Source: Mycobacterium asiaticum
GTDB taxonomy: Bacteria > Actinomycetota > Actinomycetes > Mycobacteriales > Mycobacteriaceae
Length of the DNA: 64,000 bases
Reading direction: 5' to 3'
Assembly (NCBI RefSeq): GCF_001673315.1
Contig: NZ_LZLQ01000059.1
Location: forward strand, 1-64,000
Below are positions 48,199 to 56,979 of this stretch, one piece after another. Each line of letters starts with the position of its first letter. Positions within the stretch are counted from its first letter, which is position 1. A program made the position numbers and the translations under genes. Under the pieces are notes generated by a model that was given only the letters and a program-made list of their open reading frames with translations, ran no database searches and had not been told where the DNA came from.

Positions 48199-49122
48199 AT
48201 GGCGTTCGCATATAGCGACATGCTCGAGACGATCAAGAACAAGCAATGGGCTCTCGCCGATATCGATTGGGGCGCCCCTGGTGCGGAGTTGATCACCGAC
48301 GAACAGCGTCCCAAACTCAAGCAATTCATGTCCGACGTGGTGTGGATTGAGCATGTCGGAGCGCGCGCCTTTGCTGCGATGGCCCCGAAGGCGCCCTTCG
48401 AAGCGCTCGGAGACATTTACCGTTACTTTCACGCCGAGGAGCAGCGTCACGCCAACGCCGAACTTGCTCTGATGCGTCGCTGGGGCATGATCGAGGAAGG
48501 CGAAAAGCCTGTACCGAATAAGAACATCCGTCTCGTGATCGAGTGGCTAGATCGGTACGCTGAGGCTCTTCCTCTGACTGTCATCGGCGCCGCGATTCCC
48601 GCACTGGAGACCGCGCTGGACGGGGCCCTGCTGAAATTTCTCCTTGATGAGGTCGACGACCCAATTTGCGGGGAAGTATTCAATAAGGTCAACAGCGACG
48701 AATCGCGGCACCTTGCAGTAGGTTTTCAAGTCCTGAATGACCTCGGCGCCAGTCCCATGCGAATCCATGCAATCCAAACGGTCGGCGCTGTGATGGACCC
48801 CCGTATTCTCACTGGCGCGTTGCTGTATATACCGCTTCTCACGCGCATGTTGATGAATCTCAACGCGATGGGGCTATCCGAAGAGAAGCTGTACAACGCG
48901 GTGACGCGATATGGCAATGTCGGGGACCGCAGTGAGCACACGCGGAGGGTGCCTGGATATCACATCTTGAAGGCCCACATGTCCTCCTCGATCAAGCGGT
49001 CCCAACCCCTTCACTTCGTTTCCCAGCGCTTAGGCAATGCGATCGACATCTTCCCCGTGCAAGTACTCGGGCGACCGCCTTCATGGACGGATGAACTGAC
49101 CTATGAACCGGTCGCTAAATGA
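48199..49122 (+). CDS. Ferritin-like (diiron-type) protein
   Basis: The 307-residue, mostly helical protein has Glu/His patterns of the ferritin-like superfamily: WIEHVGARAF (about 50-59), HAEEQRHANAE (about 77-87) and NSDESRHLAVG (about 160-170). These would hold a diiron or similar metal centre. It may be an oxygenase or oxidase component. It is sandwiched between the SDR (1-bp gap) and the first BVMO (4-bp overlap). I do not recognise a characterised homologue. Confidence 0.78.
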   Translation: MAFAYSDMLETIKNKQWALADIDWGAPGAELITDEQRPKLKQFMSDVVWIEHVGARAFAAMAPKAPFEALGDIYRYFHAEEQRHANAELALMRRWGMIEEGEKPVPNKNIRLVIEWLDRYAEALPLTVIGAAIPALETALDGALLKFLLDEVDDPICGEVFNKVNSDESRHLAVGFQVLNDLGASPMRIHAIQTVGAVMDPRILTGALLYIPLLTRMLMNLNAMGLSEEKLYNAVTRYGNVGDRSEHTRRVPGYHILKAHMSSSIKRSQPLHFVSQRLGNAIDIFPVQVLGRPPSWTDELTYEPVAK

Positions 49123-50618
49123 CGGACACGGTAACGACTTTGATCGTCGGCGCCGGCTTCGCGGGTATCGGTACGGCGATGAGAATGCTTCAAGCGGGCG
49201 TTAACGACTTTGTCATCTTGGAGCGATCACATCGCGTCGGGGGCACCTGGCGTGACAACACTTACCCCGGCGCCGCCTGCGACATTCCGTCATTGCTGTA
49301 CTCCTACTCGTTCGAGCCGAACCCAGGCTGGACTCGCGCATACTCGGGGAGCGCAGAGATCCTCGCCTATATCGACGCGATTGTCGCGAAATACGATCTT
49401 GGGAGGTTCATTCATTTCGGTGCGGACGTGAGTGCACTGGAATTCGACGAGGATGCCGGAGAGTGGGTTGTCGACACGACCGGCGGCAGGCGGTATCGGG
49501 GCCGTTCAGTCGTGATGGCTAGCGGACCACTTGCTGACGCCAGTTTCCCGGATATTCGTGGCATCGAGTCGTACGAGGGGAAAAAGATTCACAGTGCTCG
49601 GTGGGACCACTCCTATGACATGAGCGGTAAGAGGGTGGCGGTTATCGGGACCGGGGCGAGCGCTGTGCAGATCGTTCCCGAATTGGTCCAGTTGGCGGCG
49701 TCGGTCAAGGTGTTTCAGAGGACGCCCGGCTGGGTCCTACCGAGGGTGAATTTCCGGCATCCGGCCTGGGCGCGTTCGACTTTCAAGCGCATGCCGGCAA
49801 CCGAACAGGCCCTACGAGGTGCGTGGTTTTGGGCGCATGAGGTCATGGCCGTGGGCATGGTTTGGGATACCGCTGCCACATCTGTCATCCAAGCGGCCGC
49901 GAAGGCGAATCTGCGTCGGCAGGTGAAGGATACCTGGTTGAGACGTCAGCTAACACCGCAGTTCAGACCTGGGTGCAAACGCATGCTTATGACTAACGAC
50001 TATTACCCTGCTCTCCAGGCCGATAACTGCAAACTCGTCAGCTGGCCGATCGCCACACTGGCTCCGAACGGAATTCGAACCGCCGACGGCATCGAGCATG
50101 AGGTGGACTGCATAGTATTCGCGACAGGCTTCGATGTGTGTAAACGCGGTACGCCATTTCCGATCCTGGGGCGCGACGGGCGAAAACTCGAAGACGCGTG
50201 GTCTGAGGGGAGATTTGCCTACAAGAGCGTGAGTGTGGCCGGGTATCCGAATTTGTTCTTCACTTTCGGGCCTAATTCCGGTCCTGGCCACAACTCCGCT
50301 CTTCTATATATGGAGGCGGCAATCGATTACATCGTAAAAGCGATCGAGCTCTTGCGCGACCAAGGTAACGGAGTCCATACCCTGGATGTGAAAGAGAATA
50401 GCCAAAACGCGTACCACTCCAATATTCAGCGGCGGTTACGACGCACGACATGGAACTCGGGTTGCAGCAGCTGGTATTTAACAGAGGATGGCTATAACGG
50501 CACGATGTATCCGGGCTTTGCGACTCAGTTCACCAGGGAACTGTCCCGTCTGGATATGCGGGATTACGATATCACTCGGCGTGACGATGCTGACCTGAAG
50601 TTGACACAAACACGCTGA
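49119..50618 (+). CDS. Baeyer-Villiger-type flavin monooxygenase 1
   Basis: The 499-residue flavoprotein has the FAD motif GAGFAGIG at 11-18, the BVMO-like fingerprint YEGKKIHSARWD at about 152-163 and the NADPH motif GTGASAVQ. Such enzymes insert oxygen next to a ketone carbonyl to give an ester, or N- or S-oxidise. The ATG overlaps the ferritin-like stop (ATGA). Codon use is visibly less GC-biased at third positions than in the cell division genes, hinting at transfer. Confidence 0.88.
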   Translation: MTDTVTTLIVGAGFAGIGTAMRMLQAGVNDFVILERSHRVGGTWRDNTYPGAACDIPSLLYSYSFEPNPGWTRAYSGSAEILAYIDAIVAKYDLGRFIHFGADVSALEFDEDAGEWVVDTTGGRRYRGRSVVMASGPLADASFPDIRGIESYEGKKIHSARWDHSYDMSGKRVAVIGTGASAVQIVPELVQLAASVKVFQRTPGWVLPRVNFRHPAWARSTFKRMPATEQALRGAWFWAHEVMAVGMVWDTAATSVIQAAAKANLRRQVKDTWLRRQLTPQFRPGCKRMLMTNDYYPALQADNCKLVSWPIATLAPNGIRTADGIEHEVDCIVFATGFDVCKRGTPFPILGRDGRKLEDAWSEGRFAYKSVSVAGYPNLFFTFGPNSGPGHNSALLYMEAAIDYIVKAIELLRDQGNGVHTLDVKENSQNAYHSNIQRRLRRTTWNSGCSSWYLTEDGYNGTMYPGFATQFTRELSRLDMRDYDITRRDDADLKLTQTR

Positions 50619-50665
50619 ACTGCAGCAGCGGATAGGGTAAACATCAAAGCGCACGTGAGGAAGTA

Positions 50666-52183
50666 ATGGGTTCTGAGTCTGGGCAGCACTACGAAATTGT
50701 AATAGTCGGAGCCGGGTTTTCTGGGATTGGTACAGCGATCAGCCTGTTGAAGGCCGGATTTGCGGACTTTCTTATAGTCGATGACGCCGATGGCGTCGGC
50801 GGTACATGGCACTGGAATACGTATCCGGGAATAGCGGTCGATATTCCGTCCTATAGTTACCAGTTCTCTTATGAGATGCGAACATCCTGGTCACGTACTT
50901 ACGCTCACGGGGATGAGTTGAAGGCTTATGCAGAGCGGTGTGTAGAAAAATACGGACTCCAAAATTACATCCGGTTCAACACGACTGTGGACGAAGCCTG
51001 TTTCGACGAAGGCGCCGCACTATGGCGGCTGAGCTGCTCCTCTGGTCAGAATCTGACCGCGCGTTTTGTGATAAATTGCTCTGGCGTTCTCAGTCGGCCG
51101 AAGTGGCCTGATATTCCAGGAGTGCGCGACTTCGCCGGCGTGACGCTGCATACGGCCAGATGGGACCATACGAAAGATCTCACCGGTAAGCGGGTGGCGG
51201 TGATCGGGACTGGGGCATCTGCGGTGCAGCTGATTCCCGAAGTCGCGAAGATCGCATCAAGTCTGACGGTCTTCCAGCGAACGCCGATTTACTGCTTGCC
51301 GAAGCCGGATTTCTCCATACCGAGCTGGGCCGCGACAGTGATGCGGTTGGTGCCAGGGGCACAACTGATGACGCGCACTGCGAGTCAGGCGTTCGTCGAG
51401 TTCACATTTCCCATCGCAGCTCATTTTCACTCGTTGATCCCTGTGTCGGACCTCATGGAAGAGGCGGCGAAACGCTATATGCGTCGGGCGGTCGACGATC
51501 CGGTGACTCGAGACCAACTCATTCCTCGCTATTCGTTGGGTTGTAAGCGACCGAGTTTCCACAATTCCTATCTCGCAACGTACAACCGTCGCAATGTTTC
51601 GCTCGAGACCAGCGGCATCACCCATGTCGACCATGCCTCGGTTCACACTGAAGATGGCAAGAGTTATCCGATCGATGTCATGGTCTTGGCCACCGGGTTC
51701 AAAGTGATGGAGTCGGGCAATATGCCGACTTATGTGCTGAAGGGACGCGGTGGAGTGGAGCAGTCTGCCTGGTGGGATGAGCACCGCCTCCAAGCCTTCG
51801 AGGGTGTGAGCGTCCCAGGGTTCCCGAATCACTTCAATATCTTCGGTCCCTATGGTTACAACGGCTCCTCGTACTTCACACTCATCGAGGCGCAAAGTCG
51901 GCATATCGTCCGCTGTCTTCGTCGTGCGCGCACGCTGAAGGCTGATTACGTAGAGGTCAGACAGCAGGCGAACGATCGCTACTTCGGTGACATGGTTAGC
52001 CGCCGACATCGACAGGTTTTCTGGCAGCCGAGCTGTTCCAATGCCAACAGTTACTATTTCGACAAACACGGCGATGTTCCGTTGCGTCCGTCAACTACCC
52101 TGGAGACTTACTGGCGTAGCCGCACCTTCCGGCTCTCCGATTACCGATTTGAACGTCGCGCAGAATCCGTTGGCGCACGGTGA
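50666..52183 (+). CDS. Baeyer-Villiger-type flavin monooxygenase 2
   Basis: This 505-residue paralogue has the FAD motif GAGFSGIG, the fingerprint FAGVTLHTARWD and the NADPH motif GTGASAVQLIPE. It follows the first BVMO by 47 bp; GAGGAAG precedes ATG 50,666. Its stop overlaps the esterase start by 4 bp. The relatively low GC content (for example around 50,690-50,960) sets it apart from the core genome. Its substrate cannot be predicted from sequence. Confidence 0.88.
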   Translation: MGSESGQHYEIVIVGAGFSGIGTAISLLKAGFADFLIVDDADGVGGTWHWNTYPGIAVDIPSYSYQFSYEMRTSWSRTYAHGDELKAYAERCVEKYGLQNYIRFNTTVDEACFDEGAALWRLSCSSGQNLTARFVINCSGVLSRPKWPDIPGVRDFAGVTLHTARWDHTKDLTGKRVAVIGTGASAVQLIPEVAKIASSLTVFQRTPIYCLPKPDFSIPSWAATVMRLVPGAQLMTRTASQAFVEFTFPIAAHFHSLIPVSDLMEEAAKRYMRRAVDDPVTRDQLIPRYSLGCKRPSFHNSYLATYNRRNVSLETSGITHVDHASVHTEDGKSYPIDVMVLATGFKVMESGNMPTYVLKGRGGVEQSAWWDEHRLQAFEGVSVPGFPNHFNIFGPYGYNGSSYFTLIEAQSRHIVRCLRRARTLKADYVEVRQQANDRYFGDMVSRRHRQVFWQPSCSNANSYYFDKHGDVPLRPSTTLETYWRSRTFRLSDYRFERRAESVGAR

Positions 52184-53145
52184 CCAACACTGATGCGGCG
52201 GACCGGCGCCCCAGTCTTGCAAGTCATTTCGTGGCAATGACTTCGCGAAACACACTGCGTCCGCTGTCGCAACTCATCCCGTCGAGCGCCCACGGCCTCG
52301 CGGTGATGGATCGCGTACTCCGGATGGCGCTTGTGGGATCGCGGCCCCGCCGAAGCGTGGCGGTTCGCACAATAGATACCGAGTTCGCCGGGAATCAGAT
52401 ACGCGGGGATTGGATCACTTCTCCTGCAGTCGATCCACACGCGGTTCCGTTGCTCTACATTCATGGCGGCGCCTACTCCATGTGCTCACCGGCTACCCAC
52501 CGCGGCCTGCTCGGTGAACTTGCCTCCGCGAGCGGTCGGCCCATCTTTGCGGTGAGGTATCGGCTAGCTCCACGCTATCCCTTTCCCGCTGCCGCCGACG
52601 ATGCACTGAACGCATACCGCTGGCTCGTCACAGGGCAGCCTTCGGCTTCCGGCGAACGCGGTGTTGCGGTGGCCGGGGACTCGGCGGGCGGCCAGCTCAC
52701 GATGGCCACCGCCCTTGGCGCACGTAGTGACGGACTGCCGCTGCCGGATTCGATGCTTCTCATGTCTCCGGTCCTGGATCTGACATGTGAACTCGCGAGG
52801 GCACGCGAACTTCGCCGCCGTGATCCTTTCGCCTCTGCTCGGTCCGCGGCCCGCGCTCTTGACCTGTACGTGGCTGGTGCAGATCACCGCAATGAGCGAA
52901 TCAGCGTGCTCGACGCAGACCTCAGGTCCATGCCACCGATCCTGATTCAGGTAGGCGGAAGAGAAATGTTGATCGATGACTCGAGGCATCTTGCCGACCG
53001 CCTCCGATCGGCCGGATCAAGCGTTGAGATACAGGTGTACCGGGGACAGATCCACGTGTTCCAAGCCATGTTCCGAATCCTGCCCGAGGCTCGTGAGGCG
53101 ATCCACCGCGCTGGAAACTTCCTGAAAGCTTCGGCCCACCGGTGA
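52180..53145 (+). CDS. Alpha/beta hydrolase of the hormone-sensitive lipase type (esterase)
   Basis: This 321-residue esterase has the oxyanion motif HGGAYSM, the family sequence YRLAPRYPFPAA and the nucleophile elbow GDSAGG. The C-terminal Asp and His lie in the regions LIDDSRH and GQIHVFQ. It sits between two BVMOs and is coupled to the one before it. The likely job is to cleave the ester made by a BVMO, giving an alcohol and an acid, as in characterised BVMO-esterase pairs. Confidence 0.88.
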   Translation: MTNTDAADRRPSLASHFVAMTSRNTLRPLSQLIPSSAHGLAVMDRVLRMALVGSRPRRSVAVRTIDTEFAGNQIRGDWITSPAVDPHAVPLLYIHGGAYSMCSPATHRGLLGELASASGRPIFAVRYRLAPRYPFPAAADDALNAYRWLVTGQPSASGERGVAVAGDSAGGQLTMATALGARSDGLPLPDSMLLMSPVLDLTCELARARELRRRDPFASARSAARALDLYVAGADHRNERISVLDADLRSMPPILIQVGGREMLIDDSRHLADRLRSAGSSVEIQVYRGQIHVFQAMFRILPEAREAIHRAGNFLKASAHR

Positions 53146-53206
53146 AAGTGTTGGGACCGTGGATGCTCCACTGCCACCGCGCCATCAACTGCTTCTTAGC
53201 TGTCTC

Positions 53207-54742
53207 ATGACAGGCGGCTTTGCGAGGGATCCTCGAGGACACGATCCGTCGATAGTGATCATCGGGGCCGGCGTCGCGGGTATCGCCATGGCCCATCAGC
53301 TGAAGAGGGACGGATTCACCAACTTCACCATGGTGGAAAAGGCTGCAGACATCGGCGGCGTCTGGCGCGACAACACCTATCCAGGAGCGGCTTGCGACGT
53401 GCCGTCAGCGTTGTACTCACTCTCGGACAAGCCCAACACTCGTTGGTCGAGACGTTATGCAGAACAGCCCGAGATACTCCAATATCTTCGCCGACTCGTC
53501 CTGGCCGACGGAATGGACCTGCATTTGCGCACGCGGACCGAAGTCGTCGAGATGACCTTCGATGAACAGGCCGGCCGTTGGCGTTTGGTGACCGGATCCA
53601 GCGAGACGATCTGGTGCGATGTCGTGATTTCGGCCGTGGGGCAGCTCTCGCGACCTCATACGCCGAATATTGCCGGCGAAGACACCTTCGAGGGGCCGCG
53701 TTTTCATTCGGCGCGTTGGGACCATTCGGTATCGCTGCGCGGCAAGGAAGTAGCCGTCATCGGGACAGGCGCAAGCGCGATACAGTTTGTGCCACGGATC
53801 GCACACGAGGCACAGCGCGTAACGCTGTATCAGCGCACGGCGCCTTGGATTTTGCCGAAGTGGGACAGCAGGTACGGACGTCTTCACCAACAGCTGATTA
53901 AGGTTCTGCCGCTGTGGCTGCGTCTTGAGCGTTTCGCGGTATGGCTGATTTTTGAAGTGCTCGCAGTGACGTTGGTCGACGCGAAGCCCTTGTCACGCAT
54001 TCTCGGCGCGGTCGCCCGCTACCACCTCCATCGGCAGGTTGCCGATCCAATGCTGCGCCGGCAACTCACGCCATCAGATGCGCCGGGGTGCAAGCGGGTG
54101 TTGTTCTCGAATGATTACTACCCCGCGATTGCCAACGGTGAAGTCTCGTTGGTGACCAACGCGGTTGCGAAGCTTTGCGACAAGGGAGTCGTGACCGACG
54201 ATGGCGTACTCCATCGCGCGGATGTCGTCATTTACGGAACAGGTTTCCGCGCTACCGACTTCCTCGCCCCGATGCGTGTTCGCGGCTGGGGCGGAGTGAC
54301 TCTGGACGAGGTGTGGGGGACGCAGGCGCACGCATACCTGGGCATTACAGTCCCGATGTTCCCGAATCTCTTTCTCCTCTATGGCCCGAACACGAATGTC
54401 GGTTCCGGGTCGATCATTTACATGATCGAGTCTCAGGTCCGCTATGTCGGTGCCCTCATCAAGATTTTGGCGAGTGACCCAGGGCGTACGGTCGACGTCA
54501 GGCCAGACATCGAGCAAAGCTACAACACACGATTGAGCCGGCGGCTGCGAAGGTCGGTGTGGGCGCTTTGCGCGAGCTGGTACACGACCTCGAGTGGCGC
54601 GATCCCGACGAACTGGCCTGGGCCTACATTTGCCTACCGGATCCTCACCCGCAAACCACGCAGTCACGATTATCTATTCAGGCACGTTGAACGCCTTCAG
54701 TTAGACGGCCCGAGTGAGAACCGCGCGAGGCTGCGCAGATGA
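53207..54742 (+). CDS. Baeyer-Villiger-type flavin monooxygenase 3
   Basis: This third paralogue (511 residues from ATG 53,207; an upstream GTG at 53,159 would give 527) has the FAD motif GAGVAGIA, the fingerprint FEGPRFHSARWD and GTGASAIQFVP. The second glycine-rich loop and the fingerprint histidine are intact, so it should be active. It lies 61 bp after the esterase and closes the operon. A 115-bp gap follows before the P450 gene. Confidence 0.86.
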   Translation: MTGGFARDPRGHDPSIVIIGAGVAGIAMAHQLKRDGFTNFTMVEKAADIGGVWRDNTYPGAACDVPSALYSLSDKPNTRWSRRYAEQPEILQYLRRLVLADGMDLHLRTRTEVVEMTFDEQAGRWRLVTGSSETIWCDVVISAVGQLSRPHTPNIAGEDTFEGPRFHSARWDHSVSLRGKEVAVIGTGASAIQFVPRIAHEAQRVTLYQRTAPWILPKWDSRYGRLHQQLIKVLPLWLRLERFAVWLIFEVLAVTLVDAKPLSRILGAVARYHLHRQVADPMLRRQLTPSDAPGCKRVLFSNDYYPAIANGEVSLVTNAVAKLCDKGVVTDDGVLHRADVVIYGTGFRATDFLAPMRVRGWGGVTLDEVWGTQAHAYLGITVPMFPNLFLLYGPNTNVGSGSIIYMIESQVRYVGALIKILASDPGRTVDVRPDIEQSYNTRLSRRLRRSVWALCASWYTTSSGAIPTNWPGPTFAYRILTRKPRSHDYLFRHVERLQLDGPSENRARLRR

Positions 54743-54790
54743 TCCGGGTCGCAGGCGGTGTCTAACATTTCACTGTTAACTGTTCGAATA

Positions 54791-54819
54791 TTGACATTCA
54801 GCACATCTATGTAAACTAT
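54791..54819 (+). promoter_or_regulatory. Probable promoter of the CYP136-like gene
   Basis: TTGACA (54,791-54,796), a 17-base spacer and AACTAT (54,814-54,819) form a SigA-like promoter in an AT-rich gap. Transcription would start near 54,826, leaving a leader of about 30 bases with the ribosome binding site AGGAGG before GTG 54,858. Confidence 0.5.
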
Positions 54820-54857
54820 TACCAGATACCCGTGCAGCAGAGCGCCCAGGAGGCATC

Positions 54858-56315
54858 GTGGCTAATCAGCTTCTCGCAATCACGCGTCACCCCAAGGAGC
54901 GGTTGACGTCTGTCCTGTTGGCGCCCGCCCCCCGCGTCGTCGATGACAAATGGCGACAGTGGAGTCGGGACTGGAGAGTCCGGGAACTTGCGCCGGCCCC
55001 CGCCGGATCTGGGCTGAGAGCCGTCCTAGGGGACGCTGGACTCCCGTTGCTGGGGCACACTGTCGACTACATCCGATTTGGTTCAGAATTCAGTCGGGAG
55101 CGTTACGAACGTTTGGGCTCGGTGTCGTGGATGGGCGCATTCGGTACCAAAATGGTGGTCATCGCCGGTCCAGACGCAACGCGTGAGGCGTTCACAAGCG
55201 AAGCCAAGGCCTTTTCTCAAGATGGCTGGTCCTTCCTGATCGATGCTTTCTTCCATCGCGGGTTGATGCTCATGAGCTTCGACGAACATTTGATGCACCG
55301 GCGCATCATGCAGGAGGCGTTCACGCGTCCTCGCCTGACCGGATATGTCGGGCAGGTGGCCCCGTGCGTTCGCGCAGCCGTGCCCGCGTGGCCGACCGGT
55401 CCGTCGGTCCGGATCTACCCGTTGTTGAAGAATCTCACCCTCGATATTGCCACGGATGTCTTCATGGGTGGCCGCGGCAAGGACGAGAGCGCTGCTGTCA
55501 ACGAGGCGTTCGTGTCCACTGTTCGCGCGGCGAGTTCCTTTGTGCGAGTTCCACTCCCGGGCACCAGGTTCCGCGCCGGCGTGCATGGGCGGCGCGTGTT
55601 GGAGGACTACTTCTCCCGACACCTGCCGGCCGCGCGTGCAGGCGAGACCGACGATCTATTCGCCGCCCTCTGCCAGGCGACCACAGAAGACGGTGAACGG
55701 TTCTCCGACGAGGATGTGATCAACCACATGATCTTTCTCATGATGGCCGCCCATGACACCTCCACGATCACCACCACTGCTGTCACCTACTTCCTCGCTA
55801 AACATCCTGAGTGGCAGGAGAAGGCAGCGGCGGAGGCGCGGTCCTTCGGTCACGATTCGCCAGATATCGACGAACTGGAGCGGATGACGGTCCTCGATCT
55901 GATCCTCAAAGAAGCTCTGCGTCTGCTGGCGCCCGTTCCGCTGGTGATGCGCAAGACCGTCCGCGATGTCGCCATCGACGGCTATCACATCCCCCGTGAA
56001 ACCTTGTGCGCAATCACACCCGCCGTAAATCACTTCGACCGCAGAATATGGAGCGACCCGGACCGTTTCGATCCGTCGCGCTTCGATGAGCCCCGGCGCG
56101 AGGACCAACAGCACCGATTCGCCTGGGTGCCGTTCGGCGGGGGGGCGCACAAATGCATTGGGATGCAGTTCGGCACACTCGAGGTGAAGGCAATCCTGCA
56201 CCAGATGTTGCGTACCTACACTTGGACGGTCCCAAACGACTATCACGTGCGTTGGGACAACACCTCGCTGCCCATTCCCGTGGACGGACTGCCTGTGACG
56301 TTGCGGCACCGATGA
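54858..56315 (+). CDS. Cytochrome P450, CYP136-like
   Basis: The 485-residue P450 resembles M. tuberculosis CYP136 over much of its length, including FFHRGLMLMSFDEHLMHRR and FLMMAAHDTST (I-helix). The heme loop FGGGAHKCIGMQ places the axial cysteine at residue 433. An ExxR motif is in LKEALR. The CYP136 substrate is not settled. No ferredoxin lies beside it. GTG 54,858 follows AGGAGG. Its stop overlaps the transglutaminase-like gene by 4 bp. Confidence 0.88.
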   Translation: MANQLLAITRHPKERLTSVLLAPAPRVVDDKWRQWSRDWRVRELAPAPAGSGLRAVLGDAGLPLLGHTVDYIRFGSEFSRERYERLGSVSWMGAFGTKMVVIAGPDATREAFTSEAKAFSQDGWSFLIDAFFHRGLMLMSFDEHLMHRRIMQEAFTRPRLTGYVGQVAPCVRAAVPAWPTGPSVRIYPLLKNLTLDIATDVFMGGRGKDESAAVNEAFVSTVRAASSFVRVPLPGTRFRAGVHGRRVLEDYFSRHLPAARAGETDDLFAALCQATTEDGERFSDEDVINHMIFLMMAAHDTSTITTTAVTYFLAKHPEWQEKAAAEARSFGHDSPDIDELERMTVLDLILKEALRLLAPVPLVMRKTVRDVAIDGYHIPRETLCAITPAVNHFDRRIWSDPDRFDPSRFDEPRREDQQHRFAWVPFGGGAHKCIGMQFGTLEVKAILHQMLRTYTWTVPNDYHVRWDNTSLPIPVDGLPVTLRHR

Positions 56316-56965
56316 GCGGTGAGAACTCGCCTTACCTGGAGCCCACGGAGTTCCTCGATTGGCAACATGAATCGGTACGCGACTTCGTTGCATCGGCGAC
56401 CCGCGGCGCGGTCGACGACACCACGAAGGCCATAGCCATCTTCACTGCGGTCCGCGACTCGATTTGGTATGACCCCTACACCGTGACCGATGACCCGCAT
56501 GCGTATCGCGCCAGCACCATCGCAACTGCAGACCGCGCTTACTGCGTCCCGAAGGCGGTGCTCTTGACGGCGGCCTGCCGAGCAGCAGGCATCCCAGCGC
56601 GGCTGGGGTTCGCCGATGTCCGAAACCACCTTCAGACCGAGACATTGCGTGAGCGGATGGGCGGTACCGACGTCTTCGTCTACCACGGATACAGCCTCAT
56701 GCATCTCTGCGGTGTCTGGGTCAAGGCAACTCCGGCGTTCAATCGCGAGCTATGCGCACGGTTCGGCGTCCCGCCAATTGATTTCGACGGGCGCACAGAC
56801 GCCCTGCTGCACGGGTTCGCCGGTGACGGCACACAACACATGGAATATCTGAGGGATCGAGGCGCCTTCGACGATCTACCGCTGGCAGAGATCCTGCAAG
56901 CGCTCAGAACCCACTACGGGACGCTCATAGGCGATGCGAGTCGCCATCCAGACCTGTTCGCCTGA
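56312..56965 (+). CDS. Transglutaminase-like protein (intact copy)
   Basis: The 217-residue protein belongs to the transglutaminase-like cysteine fold. Cys78 in RAYCVPKAVLL is the likely nucleophile and a His in VYHGYSLMHL (about 125-131) the partner. The usual catalytic Asp position falls in the sequence VKATPAFN. GIPARLGFADVRNH is strongly conserved in the family. Activity could be amide-bond cleavage or transfer. The ATG overlaps the CYP136-like stop and the AlkK-like gene follows by 14 bp. A frameshifted paralogue lies at 43,639. Confidence 0.83.
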   Translation: MSGENSPYLEPTEFLDWQHESVRDFVASATRGAVDDTTKAIAIFTAVRDSIWYDPYTVTDDPHAYRASTIATADRAYCVPKAVLLTAACRAAGIPARLGFADVRNHLQTETLRERMGGTDVFVYHGYSLMHLCGVWVKATPAFNRELCARFGVPPIDFDGRTDALLHGFAGDGTQHMEYLRDRGAFDDLPLAEILQALRTHYGTLIGDASRHPDLFA

Positions 56966-56979
56966 AGGGCCGATGCGTA

